Shown: positions 1 through 8,168 of the stretch, piece after piece
Numbering within the stretch: the first letter of the stretch is position 1
Layout: the number at the start of each line of letters is the position of its first letter
Origin: Chryseobacterium sp. MEBOG06
Lineage (GTDB): Bacteria > Bacteroidota > Bacteroidia > Flavobacteriales > Weeksellaceae
NCBI RefSeq assembly: GCF_021869765.1
Contig: NZ_CP084580.1
Coordinates: forward strand, 3,472,001-3,536,000
Length of the DNA: 64,000 nt
Reading direction: 5' to 3'
The notes under the pieces: model-generated
Seen by the model: the letters and a program-made list of their open reading frames with translations, nothing else
Databases searched by the model: none
What the model was told of the DNA's origin: nothing
Translations under genes and position numbers: made by a program

Positions 1-706
1 CATATCTGAAACAAAAGAGTTTGAACTGCACTGGATCTATCAGGAAATCAACAGTATTCCGGTGCAGGGATTTGATTATTCTGAACGTGAAAAGCCATGG
101 GGGACCGGTCACGCTGTTCTTTGTGCCAAATACACCATACAGGAACCCTTCGTGATGATCAATGCTGATGATTTTTATGGTAAAGAAGCCTATCAGATTG
201 CGGCTCATGAAATTGACTATCATCATATTTCCGAGTCGCAGTTTGGCATGATTGCTTATCCCGTGGAAACCACATTAAGCGGTCATGGGGCGGTAGCAAG
301 AGGAATCTGTACACTGGATGATAAAAATTATCTGATCACGGTAGATGAGCAGACTTCTATCCGAAAGATCAACAGCTCTATCATTTATACAGAGAATGAA
401 AAAAACATAGAAATATCACCTGATACATTGGTATCAATGAATTTTTTCATTTTTCATCCCCGTATTTTCTGTTCATTAGAAGCCTATTTCTATGATTTTA
501 TAGAGTCTGACCCCAGTCCTGCACAGGAATTTTATATTCCTTCTGCTGTACAAAGAATGATGGATGAAAAAAAAGTAAAGGTTTTGGTAAAGTCCTCACC
601 TTCAAAATGGATGGGCGTCACTTATGCTGATGATAAAAAGAATATTAAAGATTTTCTGACCGCAGAGATTCAAAAAAACAGATATCCGGAAAATGTATGG
701 AAATAA
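1..706 (+). CDS. Sugar nucleotidyltransferase, 5'-truncated by the window edge
   Basis: The reading frame is open from base 2, so the true start lies upstream; only the C-terminal part (about 234 codons) is visible. The GTGHAVLCAK and NADDFYG segments match the active-site region of GT-A-fold NTP_transferase enzymes (NDP-sugar pyrophosphorylases), where the Asp pair after Asn binds the metal and sugar nucleotide. It should join a sugar 1-phosphate to an NTP in the cytoplasm. Its stop overlaps the start of the next gene, an APH-fold kinase, by 10 bp, so the two are probably translationally coupled and act in sequence: kinase makes the sugar 1-phosphate, this enzyme activates it. Family assignment is firm; substrate is not readable. 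Confidence 0.85.
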   Translation, partial: ISETKEFELHWIYQEINSIPVQGFDYSEREKPWGTGHAVLCAKYTIQEPFVMINADDFYGKEAYQIAAHEIDYHHISESQFGMIAYPVETTLSGHGAVARGICTLDDKNYLITVDEQTSIRKINSSIIYTENEKNIEISPDTLVSMNFFIFHPRIFCSLEAYFYDFIESDPSPAQEFYIPSAVQRMMDEKKVKVLVKSSPSKWMGVTYADDKKNIKDFLTAEIQKNRYPENVWK

Positions 707-1731
707 ATGATATTATTATCCAGTTTATAGGTTCAAATAATTACAGCCTCTCTCCTATCACTGAGGGGCTGATCAATACAACTTACCTTTTGGAAGATCT
801 TGACCGGAAAGAAAAGTTTATCCTGCAAAAGATCAATCAAAATGTATTTAAACAGCCGGAGGTAGTCATCAAGAATCATGTAATGATTAATGAGCTTCTC
901 AGGTCAAATAATTATCAATTTCAAATTATAGAACCTATCCCTTCCCTTACCCATCAACTTCTGGTAAAAGATTCAAATGGACAGTCATGGCGTATGCTAA
1001 GCTTCGTGGAAAACAGTATTACATTCCTTACTGCTCCATCTTTAGAGACCGCTTTTGAAGCAGCTAAAACCTTCAGTTATTTTCTTACCATCGTAAATAC
1101 TGAAAAACTACCTGCTATTGAAGATACCCTTCCTGATTTTCTCAATTTTGAGAAAAGAGTAGCAGATTACAAAAATTCACTAAAAGACGCAGCTCCTCAT
1201 TTAAGAAAAAATGCAAAGGCTGAAATAGAAATCACCAACCAACTTCTGTCCTTACCGGATCATTGGATAGAAATGGAGAAAAGCAATCAAATCCCGAAAC
1301 GAATCATCCATGCAGATGTAAAAATAAGTAATATTCTCTTCGATCAAAATCATCATCCGTTAGCTGTAATTGATCTGGACACCATGATGATTTCTACTAT
1401 TTTATATGATTTTGGAACGATGATCCAGTCCTATACCAATACAACCTATGAAGATGACGGAAGTGCCGAAAACAATTTCAACCCAGAAATGTATAAGGTT
1501 GTAAAAGAAGGCTTTTTATTCTATCTAAAGGAAAAATTGACGCCATCAGAATCTCAAAACCTTGATTATGCCGCACAAGTCGCCATTTATATTCAGGAGC
1601 TTCGTTTTTTAACCGATTACCTGAATGGGAGTACTTATTATTCTACAAAATATTCTGAACATAATTTGGACCGGACTAAGAATCAGCTTCAGTTGTTGAA
1701 AGGGTTGAGAGAATATCTTGGAAGTGAATAA
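697..1731 (+). CDS. APH-fold phosphotransferase (probable sugar/aminosugar 1-kinase)
   Basis: A 344-residue protein of the aminoglycoside-phosphotransferase/choline-kinase fold. The catalytic loop H205-A-D207-x4-N212 and the metal-binding VIDLD at 224-228 are both present, with a plausible ATP-binding lysine in FILQK (K45). The family contains N-acetylhexosamine 1-kinases (NahK), which in other bacteria are paired with a nucleotidyltransferase. Here the start codon sits inside the end of such a nucleotidyltransferase gene (10-bp overlap), so a two-step sugar salvage route to an NDP-sugar is the best reading. Antibiotic resistance is unlikely given this pairing. The sugar is unknown. Confidence 0.82.
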   Translation: MEINDIIIQFIGSNNYSLSPITEGLINTTYLLEDLDRKEKFILQKINQNVFKQPEVVIKNHVMINELLRSNNYQFQIIEPIPSLTHQLLVKDSNGQSWRMLSFVENSITFLTAPSLETAFEAAKTFSYFLTIVNTEKLPAIEDTLPDFLNFEKRVADYKNSLKDAAPHLRKNAKAEIEITNQLLSLPDHWIEMEKSNQIPKRIIHADVKISNILFDQNHHPLAVIDLDTMMISTILYDFGTMIQSYTNTTYEDDGSAENNFNPEMYKVVKEGFLFYLKEKLTPSESQNLDYAAQVAIYIQELRFLTDYLNGSTYYSTKYSEHNLDRTKNQLQLLKGLREYLGSE

Positions 1732-1796
1732 ACTACAAAATATTTTTAACACTTTAGTTATTTTAAGTATTTTAAAATTACAATATTCTAACGCTC

Positions 1797-2288
1797 TCAT
1801 ACAAGAAACTCAATAATCCTTTTCCATTCTTCAATCTTTTTTTCAAAGGAAACTGTATGAAGCGGGCTCGTTGAGGGCAATAAAATAACTGGCAGCCTGT
1901 AATTTTTTCCCAAGAGTTTCTGCAAATTTTTATAAGATTTTCCGCCATTACAAAAAATCACTTTGATATTTGGGTGGTTTTCCAGTAATTCTGCAATCTG
2001 ATTGGCTTCTTCATTTTTAATTTCTGAATCCAGGCTTCCTTTTCTTTCACAAGAGTCAATGACATCCCAGAGGGCAATATGATGTTTCTTTATGGTTTCA
2101 ATTCTTTGCGTATAATCTTCGGTAAAATCTTCCTTCAGCAGTTCAAAAATGATCTTCCAGAATTTGTTTTGCGGATGGGCGTAATATTGCTGCATTTCCA
2201 GCGATTTCACTCCGGGAATGGATCCTAAGATCAAAATTGCAGACTGATCATCAATAATTGCAGAAAATGAAGAAATCCGGTTTTGCAT
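1797..2288 (-). CDS. Hypoxanthine/uracil-DNA glycosylase (UDG family 6-like)
   Basis: About 163 residues. The N-terminal ILILGSIPGVKS segment followed by YYAHPQNKFWK is characteristic of the DNA-deoxyinosine glycosylase branch of the uracil-DNA-glycosylase superfamily (family 6), which removes hypoxanthine arising from adenine deamination and starts base excision repair. The C-terminal LPSTSPLH resembles the superfamily's second DNA-contacting motif. The frame extends two codons upstream to a TTG, but the ATG at 2288 is preferred: a TATATTTG promoter box at 2299-2292 ends four bases before it, which predicts a leaderless transcript beginning at this ATG. It is transcribed alone. Family call confident; exact base preference inferred. 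Confidence 0.85.
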   Translation of the reverse strand: MQNRISSFSAIIDDQSAILILGSIPGVKSLEMQQYYAHPQNKFWKIIFELLKEDFTEDYTQRIETIKKHHIALWDVIDSCERKGSLDSEIKNEEANQIAELLENHPNIKVIFCNGGKSYKNLQKLLGKNYRLPVILLPSTSPLHTVSFEKKIEEWKRIIEFLV

Positions 2289-2291
2289 ATT

Positions 2292-2299
2292 CAAATATA
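2292..2299 (-). promoter_or_regulatory. Bacteroidetes -7 promoter box of the DNA glycosylase gene
   Basis: TATATTTG on the minus strand matches the Flavobacteria TAnnTTTG consensus. If transcription starts at the usual distance, the first base is the A of the ATG at 2288 (leaderless mRNA). No convincing -33 TTG is seen. Confidence 0.6.
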
Positions 2300-2339
2300 T
2301 AAATTTTGGTTAAAGCCATTTGAATTTTTAATCATAAAA

Positions 2340-2359
2340 AAACGGGCCAAAGCCCGTTT
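2340..2359 (-). terminator. Rho-independent terminator of the S9 peptidase gene
   Basis: An 8-bp GC-rich stem (aaacgggc/gcccgttt) with a 4-nt loop, followed on the minus strand by a run of T. It lies just downstream of the stop at 2413. Confidence 0.85.
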
Positions 2360-2412
2360 CTATTGATATTAGAATTAATGTTAATTCTTAATTTTTAATT
2401 CTCCATTAATTA

Positions 2413-4407
2413 TTAAAGTGTTTCCTTCAGCCAATCGAAGAATTCTCTCTGCCATACTAATCCGTTTTGTGGATGAAGTACCCAGTGATTTTCGTTCGGG
2501 AAATACACCAGTTTAGATTTCAGTCCTTTTAGTATTGCAGCCTGAAAAGCTTCCTGCCCCTGTTCGTACGGTACACGGAAATCTATTCCTCCCTGAACGA
2601 TCATAATCGGCTTATTCCACTTTTCTACGAAGTTACTTGGGTTAAATTCTGTATATGCTTTGGGCAATGGTTTTTCCCACGGTGAACCTAGATCCCAGTT
2701 GGCAAACCAAAGTTCTTCTGTAGTAAGGTACCACGATTTCATATCAAATAATCCGTCGTGTGCAATGAATGTTTTGAATCTGTTTTCATGAATTCCTGCC
2801 AGCATAAATACGCTGTATCCTCCATAACTTGCTCCTACAGCAGCTACTCTTTCTCCATCTACGTATGGTAATGTTTTAGCATAATCTGTTGCAGATAGAT
2901 AATCTCTCATTGGCTGCCCTCCCCAGTCTTTAGAAATATCTTCATTCCATTTCGTACCCCATCCCGGCATACCTCTTCTGTTTGGAGCTACTACGATATA
3001 ACCGTTTGCGGTCATCAGGGCAAAGTTCCATCTTACGCTGAAGTATTGTGTCAGTGCAGACTGTGGACCTCCCTGGCAGTATACCAACGTAGGATATTTT
3101 TTGTTCGGATCAAAGTTGGGCGGATAGTGGAACCATACTCCCATTTCTTTCCCGTCTGAGGTTTTTACCATTTTCAGTTCAGATTTCCCCTGGGCTAATT
3201 TAGCATAAGCATCTTTGTTAGCTTCGGTCACCTGCTTCATTTCTCCATTTTTAAGGTTCACAGAGAATAGTTCTGTAGCATGGTTTACATCTGTTCTTCC
3301 TACTACAAGGGAAGATTTATTATCTGTAAAGATTTCATTAACGTCAAAGTCTCCTTTGGTAATCTGCTGTACTTTTGAAGATTTTGAATCTAAAGAGAAA
3401 AGTTGTTTTGTTCCTCTGTATGCAGCAGTGAAGTAGATTGTTTTTGAATCTGCTCCCCAAAGAACATCTCCTGAAACACTTTCATCCCAGGCGGAAGTAA
3501 GATTTGTTGTTTTCCCAGACTTCCAATCCATGATTTTCACATCATTTTTATCCGCCTCATAGCCGTCTCTTGCCATACTTTGCCACACCAAAGATTTCCC
3601 ATCCGGGCTGAACTTAGGGTTAACATCATAGCCTTTGTTTGATTCTGTCAGGTTTTTAGTAGTTCCTGAAGCCATATCATAAGCAAAGATGTCTGTATTT
3701 GTACTGGTTGAGTATTCTTTACCGCTTTTAGGTTTTGTAACGTATAAAAGCTGTGCAGAATCCGGGCTCCAGATAAAATCTTCAGCACCCCCGAAAGGTC
3801 TCTGAGGTGAATCCCATGTTTTTCCTTCCAAAAGATCCTTGGCTGCATCTGCTTTATCGGAAATATTCACTACAAATACATGGTTGTATTTTCCTTCGTT
3901 GTAGTAATCCCAATGTCTGTGGTTCAGATCTGTATATACCTGAGCAGTGGTTTTAGGAGTATCAGCATATTTATCTTTTCCCATTAATTTTTCTACCAAA
4001 ACCTGCTTGCTGAACGCTATTTTTTTACCATCCGGAGAGATAACGATATTGTCAGCTTCTCCGATTGTATAAAATTCTGTCCAGGTTTTTCCGGTATCTT
4101 TAGAAAGATAGATCTTGTCCCCTTCCTGCGCATAAATACCGTTCTTATCCCACTGAATCAGCGCTTTTTTGCCGAAATCGATTTTAGAGGACTGATTATT
4201 AAGAACATTTAGAAAATAGTTCTCACTTTTTGTTTTCTCTGTTTTCAGATCTACCTGTCCAACTTTATAAATAAGGGAAGCCTGATCCGGTGAAACTGCC
4301 TGTACTCCTACTTTTTTCAAAGTCCAAAGAATTTCAGGCGTCATTAGTTGTTGTGCGTTCATTAAAAGCGGAGCTGCCAGAGCCAGCAGACTGTACTTAA
4401 GTTTCAT
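2413..4407 (-). CDS. S9 family serine peptidase, dipeptidyl-peptidase 5-like
   Basis: A 664-residue prolyl-oligopeptidase-clan enzyme with an N-terminal signal peptide (residues 1-19, cut near NAQ), a beta-propeller of WD40/PD40-type repeats (ISPDGK, WSPDS, FSPDGK at about 123-270) and a C-terminal alpha/beta-hydrolase domain from about 410. The catalytic triad is visible: Ser527 in GASYGG, Asp609 in GGIDFRVP, His641 in NENHW. The C-terminal sequence closely resembles periplasmic DPP5 of Porphyromonas, which releases dipeptides from oligopeptides for amino-acid nutrition. Length agrees with that family. Monocistronic, with its own promoter box and terminator. The general call is very secure; DPP5 versus another acyl-peptidase is inferred. 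Confidence 0.9.
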   Translation of the reverse strand: MKLKYSLLALAAPLLMNAQQLMTPEILWTLKKVGVQAVSPDQASLIYKVGQVDLKTEKTKSENYFLNVLNNQSSKIDFGKKALIQWDKNGIYAQEGDKIYLSKDTGKTWTEFYTIGEADNIVISPDGKKIAFSKQVLVEKLMGKDKYADTPKTTAQVYTDLNHRHWDYYNEGKYNHVFVVNISDKADAAKDLLEGKTWDSPQRPFGGAEDFIWSPDSAQLLYVTKPKSGKEYSTSTNTDIFAYDMASGTTKNLTESNKGYDVNPKFSPDGKSLVWQSMARDGYEADKNDVKIMDWKSGKTTNLTSAWDESVSGDVLWGADSKTIYFTAAYRGTKQLFSLDSKSSKVQQITKGDFDVNEIFTDNKSSLVVGRTDVNHATELFSVNLKNGEMKQVTEANKDAYAKLAQGKSELKMVKTSDGKEMGVWFHYPPNFDPNKKYPTLVYCQGGPQSALTQYFSVRWNFALMTANGYIVVAPNRRGMPGWGTKWNEDISKDWGGQPMRDYLSATDYAKTLPYVDGERVAAVGASYGGYSVFMLAGIHENRFKTFIAHDGLFDMKSWYLTTEELWFANWDLGSPWEKPLPKAYTEFNPSNFVEKWNKPIMIVQGGIDFRVPYEQGQEAFQAAILKGLKSKLVYFPNENHWVLHPQNGLVWQREFFDWLKETL

Positions 4408-4483
4408 ATGTTGCTATTCATTTTTAACGGAGCTATGAGATGCGAGTGATTTCATAAATCCTTTTATTAAATTCAAAGATTGC

Positions 4484-4491
4484 CAAAGTTA
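4484..4491 (-). promoter_or_regulatory. Candidate -7 promoter box of the S9 peptidase gene
   Basis: TAACTTTG on the minus strand fits TAnnTTTG and lies about 76 bases upstream of the ATG at 4407, in an otherwise AT-rich gap. Confidence 0.5.
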
Positions 4492-4609
4492 ACTATTAAA
4501 ATAAAATGAACGAAAGAATTAACATTTAAGTTTTCTAAAAATGAAATAAATGATTTATGCTCTGGTAAATTTTTATAATTTTATAAAAACTAAACTAATA
4601 CCCATTTTC

Positions 4610-5476
4610 ATGAAAAAAATCTCTCTTCTTGCGTCATTCTTTTTATCATCATTGTTTTTTTCGCAGATAACGATAAGTCCTTATGCCAATCATTATAATA
4701 CTTCTTATCAGGCCACTATTACGGGAAACGGAACGATTTATTATACTACTGACGGAAGCACACCAACACTAAGTTCAAGTTCGGCAACCAACAGTGTGGA
4801 AATTCCTATTAACCAGAATAAAGAGATCAAGGCATTTCTCGTTAACGGACAGGGGGCATCTTCAGCTGTAATCAGTAAAAAATATTATACCGGAAGTATT
4901 CCTACTGCTGATATTTATTTTAAAGCTCCTACTACATGGACATCCGGAAGCTGTGTAATGATTGATATGGTTAACCCAAATTCAATTAACGGATTTGTAA
5001 TAGATGCTTTTTGGCCGGGAGTGACAATGCAGCCTGCAGGATGCGAAGGCTGGTACAAGATCAACAGAAATTTTGAAAATGCCAATGTAAGTTTTAATAA
5101 CTGCTTCCCTTATGAAAATTTTCCTCAAGCGATCAGTACCGGTATGATCCCGGCGGGAAGTACTTTGTACTATGATTTTACGGATGGAATTATCTCTACT
5201 CCGCCTTCATGCTTGTTTTTAGGAAGTAAGGAAATTCTACCCAAAGGTAAAGATGTTTTGATCAAGGTTTATCCAAATCCTGTTTCAGATATTTTAAAAG
5301 TAAATACAGACAGGCCTTTCCAGGAATACGAGATTATAGATGTTAACGGAAAAACAGTATCAAAGGATCAGTTTACAAAAGAAATTTCTATCAATCATCT
5401 TATTTCAGGAAATTATTTCCTAAAACTTAAAGATGCACAGGGCGATTTGGTTTTACTGAAATTCATTAAGAAATAA
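4610..5476 (+). CDS. Secreted T9SS cargo protein with sugar-binding-like modules
   Basis: The ATG at 4610 is chosen over an upstream in-frame ATG at 4550 because it begins a clean signal peptide (MKKISLLASFFLSSLFFSQ). About 288 residues. Residues 25-90 resemble a chitobiase/beta-hexosaminidase C-terminal Fn3-like module (YYTTDGSTPT). The next segment, with YFKAPTTW and a conserved Cys pair, resembles a starch-binding CBM26-like module. The last 75 residues are a type IX secretion sorting domain (VYPNPVSD, ending in KFIKK), which directs export across the outer membrane by the Por system and surface anchoring. There is no catalytic domain. Domain calls come from sequence patterns only; the bound glycan is unknown. 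Confidence 0.8.
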   Translation: MKKISLLASFFLSSLFFSQITISPYANHYNTSYQATITGNGTIYYTTDGSTPTLSSSSATNSVEIPINQNKEIKAFLVNGQGASSAVISKKYYTGSIPTADIYFKAPTTWTSGSCVMIDMVNPNSINGFVIDAFWPGVTMQPAGCEGWYKINRNFENANVSFNNCFPYENFPQAISTGMIPAGSTLYYDFTDGIISTPPSCLFLGSKEILPKGKDVLIKVYPNPVSDILKVNTDRPFQEYEIIDVNGKTVSKDQFTKEISINHLISGNYFLKLKDAQGDLVLLKFIKK

Positions 5477-5520
5477 AAGAATACATCCATTATTACAGCA
5501 ATGAAGGATTATATTTAATA

Positions 5521-5561
5521 AAAAAGAAAGAGTTCTGTACAGTACAGAACTCTTTCTTTTT
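5521..5561. terminator. Bidirectional terminator between convergent genes
   Basis: A perfect 19-bp inverted repeat around a 3-nt centre. The arms begin with A-runs and end with T-runs, so each strand reads as a stem followed by U. It sits between the convergent T9SS cargo and holin-like genes and can serve both. Confidence 0.88.
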
Positions 5562-5581
5562 AAAATATTATTTATTTTTTT

Positions 5582-5926
5582 CTAATCTCCATCTGAAAAC
5601 ATTGAGTTGGCCAGAGAAGTGACAAGAGATAATAGTATACTAAAGATAAATGCCCACCAGAAGCCATCCACAACCATACTGTCTATGAAGTAGTCTGCAA
5701 TCAGAACAATCGCAGCATTGATCACCAATGCAAAGAATCCTAAGGTGATAATCGTCAATGGAAGTCCGAAAAGACTTAAAACAGGTTTCACAAATATATT
5801 CAGGACCCCTAATACAATGGCAAAAATGATTGCTGAAGAGAATGCTTCAAAATGTACTCCCGGTAAAATTTTGGTTAAAAGGTATGCAACTATGGCTGTC
5901 ACAAACAATCTGATAATTAAGTTCAT
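5582..5926 (-). CDS. Four-helix membrane protein, phage-holin family 4_2 (YvlD-like)
   Basis: A 114-residue, very hydrophobic protein with four predicted membrane segments (about residues 3-20, 28-45, 52-78 and 86-108). The pattern GVLNIFVKPVLSLFGLPLT is typical of the Phage_holin_4_2/YvlD family. Despite the name, chromosomal members are small inner-membrane proteins of unknown function, often linked to envelope stress; nothing here suggests a prophage. Single gene, convergent with its neighbour. Confidence 0.85.
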   Translation of the reverse strand: MNLIIRLFVTAIVAYLLTKILPGVHFEAFSSAIIFAIVLGVLNIFVKPVLSLFGLPLTIITLGFFALVINAAIVLIADYFIDSMVVDGFWWAFIFSILLSLVTSLANSMFSDGD

Positions 5927-6040
5927 TTCGTTAATTTTTTAATGTTTATGGGGGTTATTGAGCAAAAGCCATTCCATTTCAATATTTTTTTTTTCACAAA
6001 ACCCTTTATTCATGGATATTTGTTCGGTAATACCATGACT

Positions 6041-6463
6041 TTATTTTATTTTCATCATTGTAACCAGAGAAGTAGCAACATGACTTTCTGAAGATGTTTT
6101 TTCATCCAAAACATAAATTTCTGTCCTTATTACACTGATCTTTGCTCCACCTTTTATGACATACGATCTGGAAATAAGAGCATCTCCTATTGCAGGGCGG
6201 AGGTAATTTACTTTCAGCTCCACGGTTACTACATAACAGTCTTCGGGATAGTGGCTTACTGCGGCATATCCGGAAGAAACATCCACCAATGATGCAATCA
6301 TAGCTCCATTGAACATCCCTGCTTTTCGGGTCATCAGTTCCATTTTGGGAATTTTCATGGAGATAAAATCCGTTTCTACTTCCAGTAATTCTGCTTTATA
6401 GAACTTCAGGGTTTCTGAGCGTTCAAAGCTGTCTGTAATGAGTTTTATTTTTTCTGGTGTCAT
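6041..6463 (-). CDS. Hotdog-fold acyl-CoA thioesterase (PaaI-like)
   Basis: About 140 residues. MFNGAMIASLVDVSSGYAA is the hotdog-family signature (helix with conserved Asn/Gly and the catalytic Asp/Glu position), and the following VVTVELKVNYLRPA is the typical sheet strand of the 4HBT/PaaI thioesterases, which hydrolyse acyl-CoA in the cytoplasm. An upstream TTG would add six residues, but the ATG at 6463 is preferred because a TACCTTTG promoter box at 6486-6479 would put that TTG upstream of the transcript. Substrate unknown. Confidence 0.83.
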   Translation of the reverse strand: MTPEKIKLITDSFERSETLKFYKAELLEVETDFISMKIPKMELMTRKAGMFNGAMIASLVDVSSGYAAVSHYPEDCYVVTVELKVNYLRPAIGDALISRSYVIKGGAKISVIRTEIYVLDEKTSSESHVATSLVTMMKIK

Positions 6464-6478
6464 GAATTTATTTTTAAA

Positions 6479-6486
6479 CAAAGGTA
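6479..6486 (-). promoter_or_regulatory. -7 promoter box of the thioesterase gene
   Basis: TACCTTTG on the minus strand, an exact TAnnTTTG match, 15 bases before the ATG at 6463. It decides the start codon of that gene. Confidence 0.6.
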
Positions 6487-6542
6487 AGTGCTATAGTATT
6501 TTCACTCAATTATATTTGGAAATATAAGCAAAAATTATACAA

Positions 6543-6576
6543 AAGAGCCGTTTCACAAGTCACGGAAACGGCTCTT
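6543..6576 (-). terminator. Terminator of the GMC oxidoreductase/aldehyde dehydrogenase operon
   Basis: A 12-bp stem (aagagccgtttc paired with gaaacggctctt) with a 10-nt loop, followed by TTTT on the minus strand, just after the stop at 6600. Confidence 0.85.
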
Positions 6577-6599
6577 CATCTGCGTTTTCACACGCTATC

Positions 6600-8150
6600 T
6601 CAAACTAACAATAACTCTTCAGAGGCGGTTGAAGTTTTCAGATGATAATCTTCCTTAATCATATCAGCAGCTTTTTCTCCAATCATAATTGCAGGGGCAT
6701 TGGTATTTCCGGAAACTACATCCGGCATAATGGAAGCATCTGCTACGCGGAGTCCTTTTACACCATATACTTTTAACCTGGGATCAACCACGGAATGGCT
6801 GTCTATACCCATTTTACAGGTTCCGGTCATATGATGATAGGTAGAACATGATTTTTTGATATAATCAATCACTTCTTCTTTGGTTTTACCTTCCCCCGGA
6901 TAAATTTCACCGTCATTCCATTCTTTCATCGCTTCTGTCCTTCCCATTTCACGACAGATTTCTACACAGCGGTAAAGGGCTTCAAGATCGGATTCTTCAG
7001 AAAGATACATCGGATTAATTTCCGGCGGTGCAGAAGAATCGGAAGAGGTCAGTTTAATATATCCCTTACTGGCAGGTCTGATAAATCCGGCACAGAAAGT
7101 AAACGCATTTTCAGGACCTGTGAATCCGGGACTGTAATAAGGAAGTCCCATAAACAAAGGCTGCAGATCAGGGAAAACCATTTCTTCTCTGCTTTTCCAG
7201 AATAGCTGTGCTTCCAGCAAATTGGCTTCCGGAGCTGGAATTTCTTTTTTAGCTTTAAAAATAACGCTCGTCAAAAGGTGATCCTGAAGATTTTTACCTA
7301 CTCCCTTCAAATCCTTTATTACTGAAATACCCACTGATTCCAGCTCTTCTTTATCTCCAATCCCTGAAATCATCAGAAGTTTGGCAGATTCTATAGTTCC
7401 ACAGGATACAATGACTTCTTTATCTGCTCTTGCTTCCAGTACTTCTCCATTTCTTAGGTACTGAATTCCTACACACTGGTTTCCTTCAAACAATAACTTT
7501 TGCCCCATGGCATTGGTTTGAATATCCAAATTCGGGCGGGATTTAACAGGATCTAAAAATGCTTTTGCTGTAGAGCATCTTTTGCCGTCTTTTCCTACGC
7601 TCAGATGATTAAGCCCCGCTCCCCAGATTTCTTTATTAAAATCATCTGTTAAAGGGTATCCCAGTTCTTTACAGGCTTCGATCGCACTTATTGAAATTGC
7701 GTTCGGATGCTTGATACGGCTTACAAAAAGCGGTCCTTCCCCTCCATGCACCTGATCTTCACCGTCTTCATGAGTTTCTGATTTTTTAAAATAAGGCAAA
7801 ACACTTTCCCAGTCCCAGCCCACACATCCGTTATAGGCCCAGTGGTCATAATCCTGCTGGTGGCCTCTGATATAGATCATTCCATTGATAGAGCTTGAAC
7901 CTCCCAATGTTTTACCGCGAGGCCAATACCGGGAATTTCCTCCCGCACTTTCCTGCGCAACGGTTTGATAGGCCCAGTCTCTTTCGGTATTCCATATGGC
8001 AGGCCAGCCTGACTGGTCCTGAACTTCAGAAACCTGATCATCCGGTCCTGCTTCCAACAGGAGTACATTTATATTTTCATTTTCACTTAATCTATTGGCT
8101 ACTACAGCTCCTGCCGAACCGGATCCGACAACTATAAAATCGTATTTCAT
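6600..8150 (-). CDS. GMC-family FAD-dependent alcohol oxidoreductase (choline dehydrogenase-like)
   Basis: A 516-residue flavoprotein. The N-terminal dinucleotide-binding motif VVGSGSAGAVVANRLSE (residues 7-23), the GMC signature 1 region GKTLGGSSSINGMIYIRG, and the C-terminal catalytic His439-His440 with Asn482 in SGNTN are all present, as in choline, alkyl-alcohol and PEG dehydrogenases. It should oxidise a primary alcohol to an aldehyde in the cytoplasm. It follows an aldehyde dehydrogenase gene by only 18 bases, giving a two-step alcohol-to-acid route under one terminator and probably under the divergent AraC regulator at 9679. No betaine transporter or betI is nearby, so choline is not demonstrated as the substrate. 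Confidence 0.9.
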   Translation of the reverse strand: MKYDFIVVGSGSAGAVVANRLSENENINVLLLEAGPDDQVSEVQDQSGWPAIWNTERDWAYQTVAQESAGGNSRYWPRGKTLGGSSSINGMIYIRGHQQDYDHWAYNGCVGWDWESVLPYFKKSETHEDGEDQVHGGEGPLFVSRIKHPNAISISAIEACKELGYPLTDDFNKEIWGAGLNHLSVGKDGKRCSTAKAFLDPVKSRPNLDIQTNAMGQKLLFEGNQCVGIQYLRNGEVLEARADKEVIVSCGTIESAKLLMISGIGDKEELESVGISVIKDLKGVGKNLQDHLLTSVIFKAKKEIPAPEANLLEAQLFWKSREEMVFPDLQPLFMGLPYYSPGFTGPENAFTFCAGFIRPASKGYIKLTSSDSSAPPEINPMYLSEESDLEALYRCVEICREMGRTEAMKEWNDGEIYPGEGKTKEEVIDYIKKSCSTYHHMTGTCKMGIDSHSVVDPRLKVYGVKGLRVADASIMPDVVSGNTNAPAIMIGEKAADMIKEDYHLKTSTASEELLLV

Positions 8151-8168
8151 GAGTTTTAATTTGATTTG

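Noticed and set aside
697..1731. Aminoglycoside resistance gene
   Set aside because: The fold is shared, but coupling to a nucleotidyltransferase makes sugar phosphorylation more likely.
4550..4610. Upstream ATG for the T9SS cargo protein
   Set aside because: The 20 extra residues would precede and spoil a clean signal peptide that starts at 4610.
5582..5926. Prophage holin
   Set aside because: The family name is historical; there is no lysin, terminase or other phage gene nearby.
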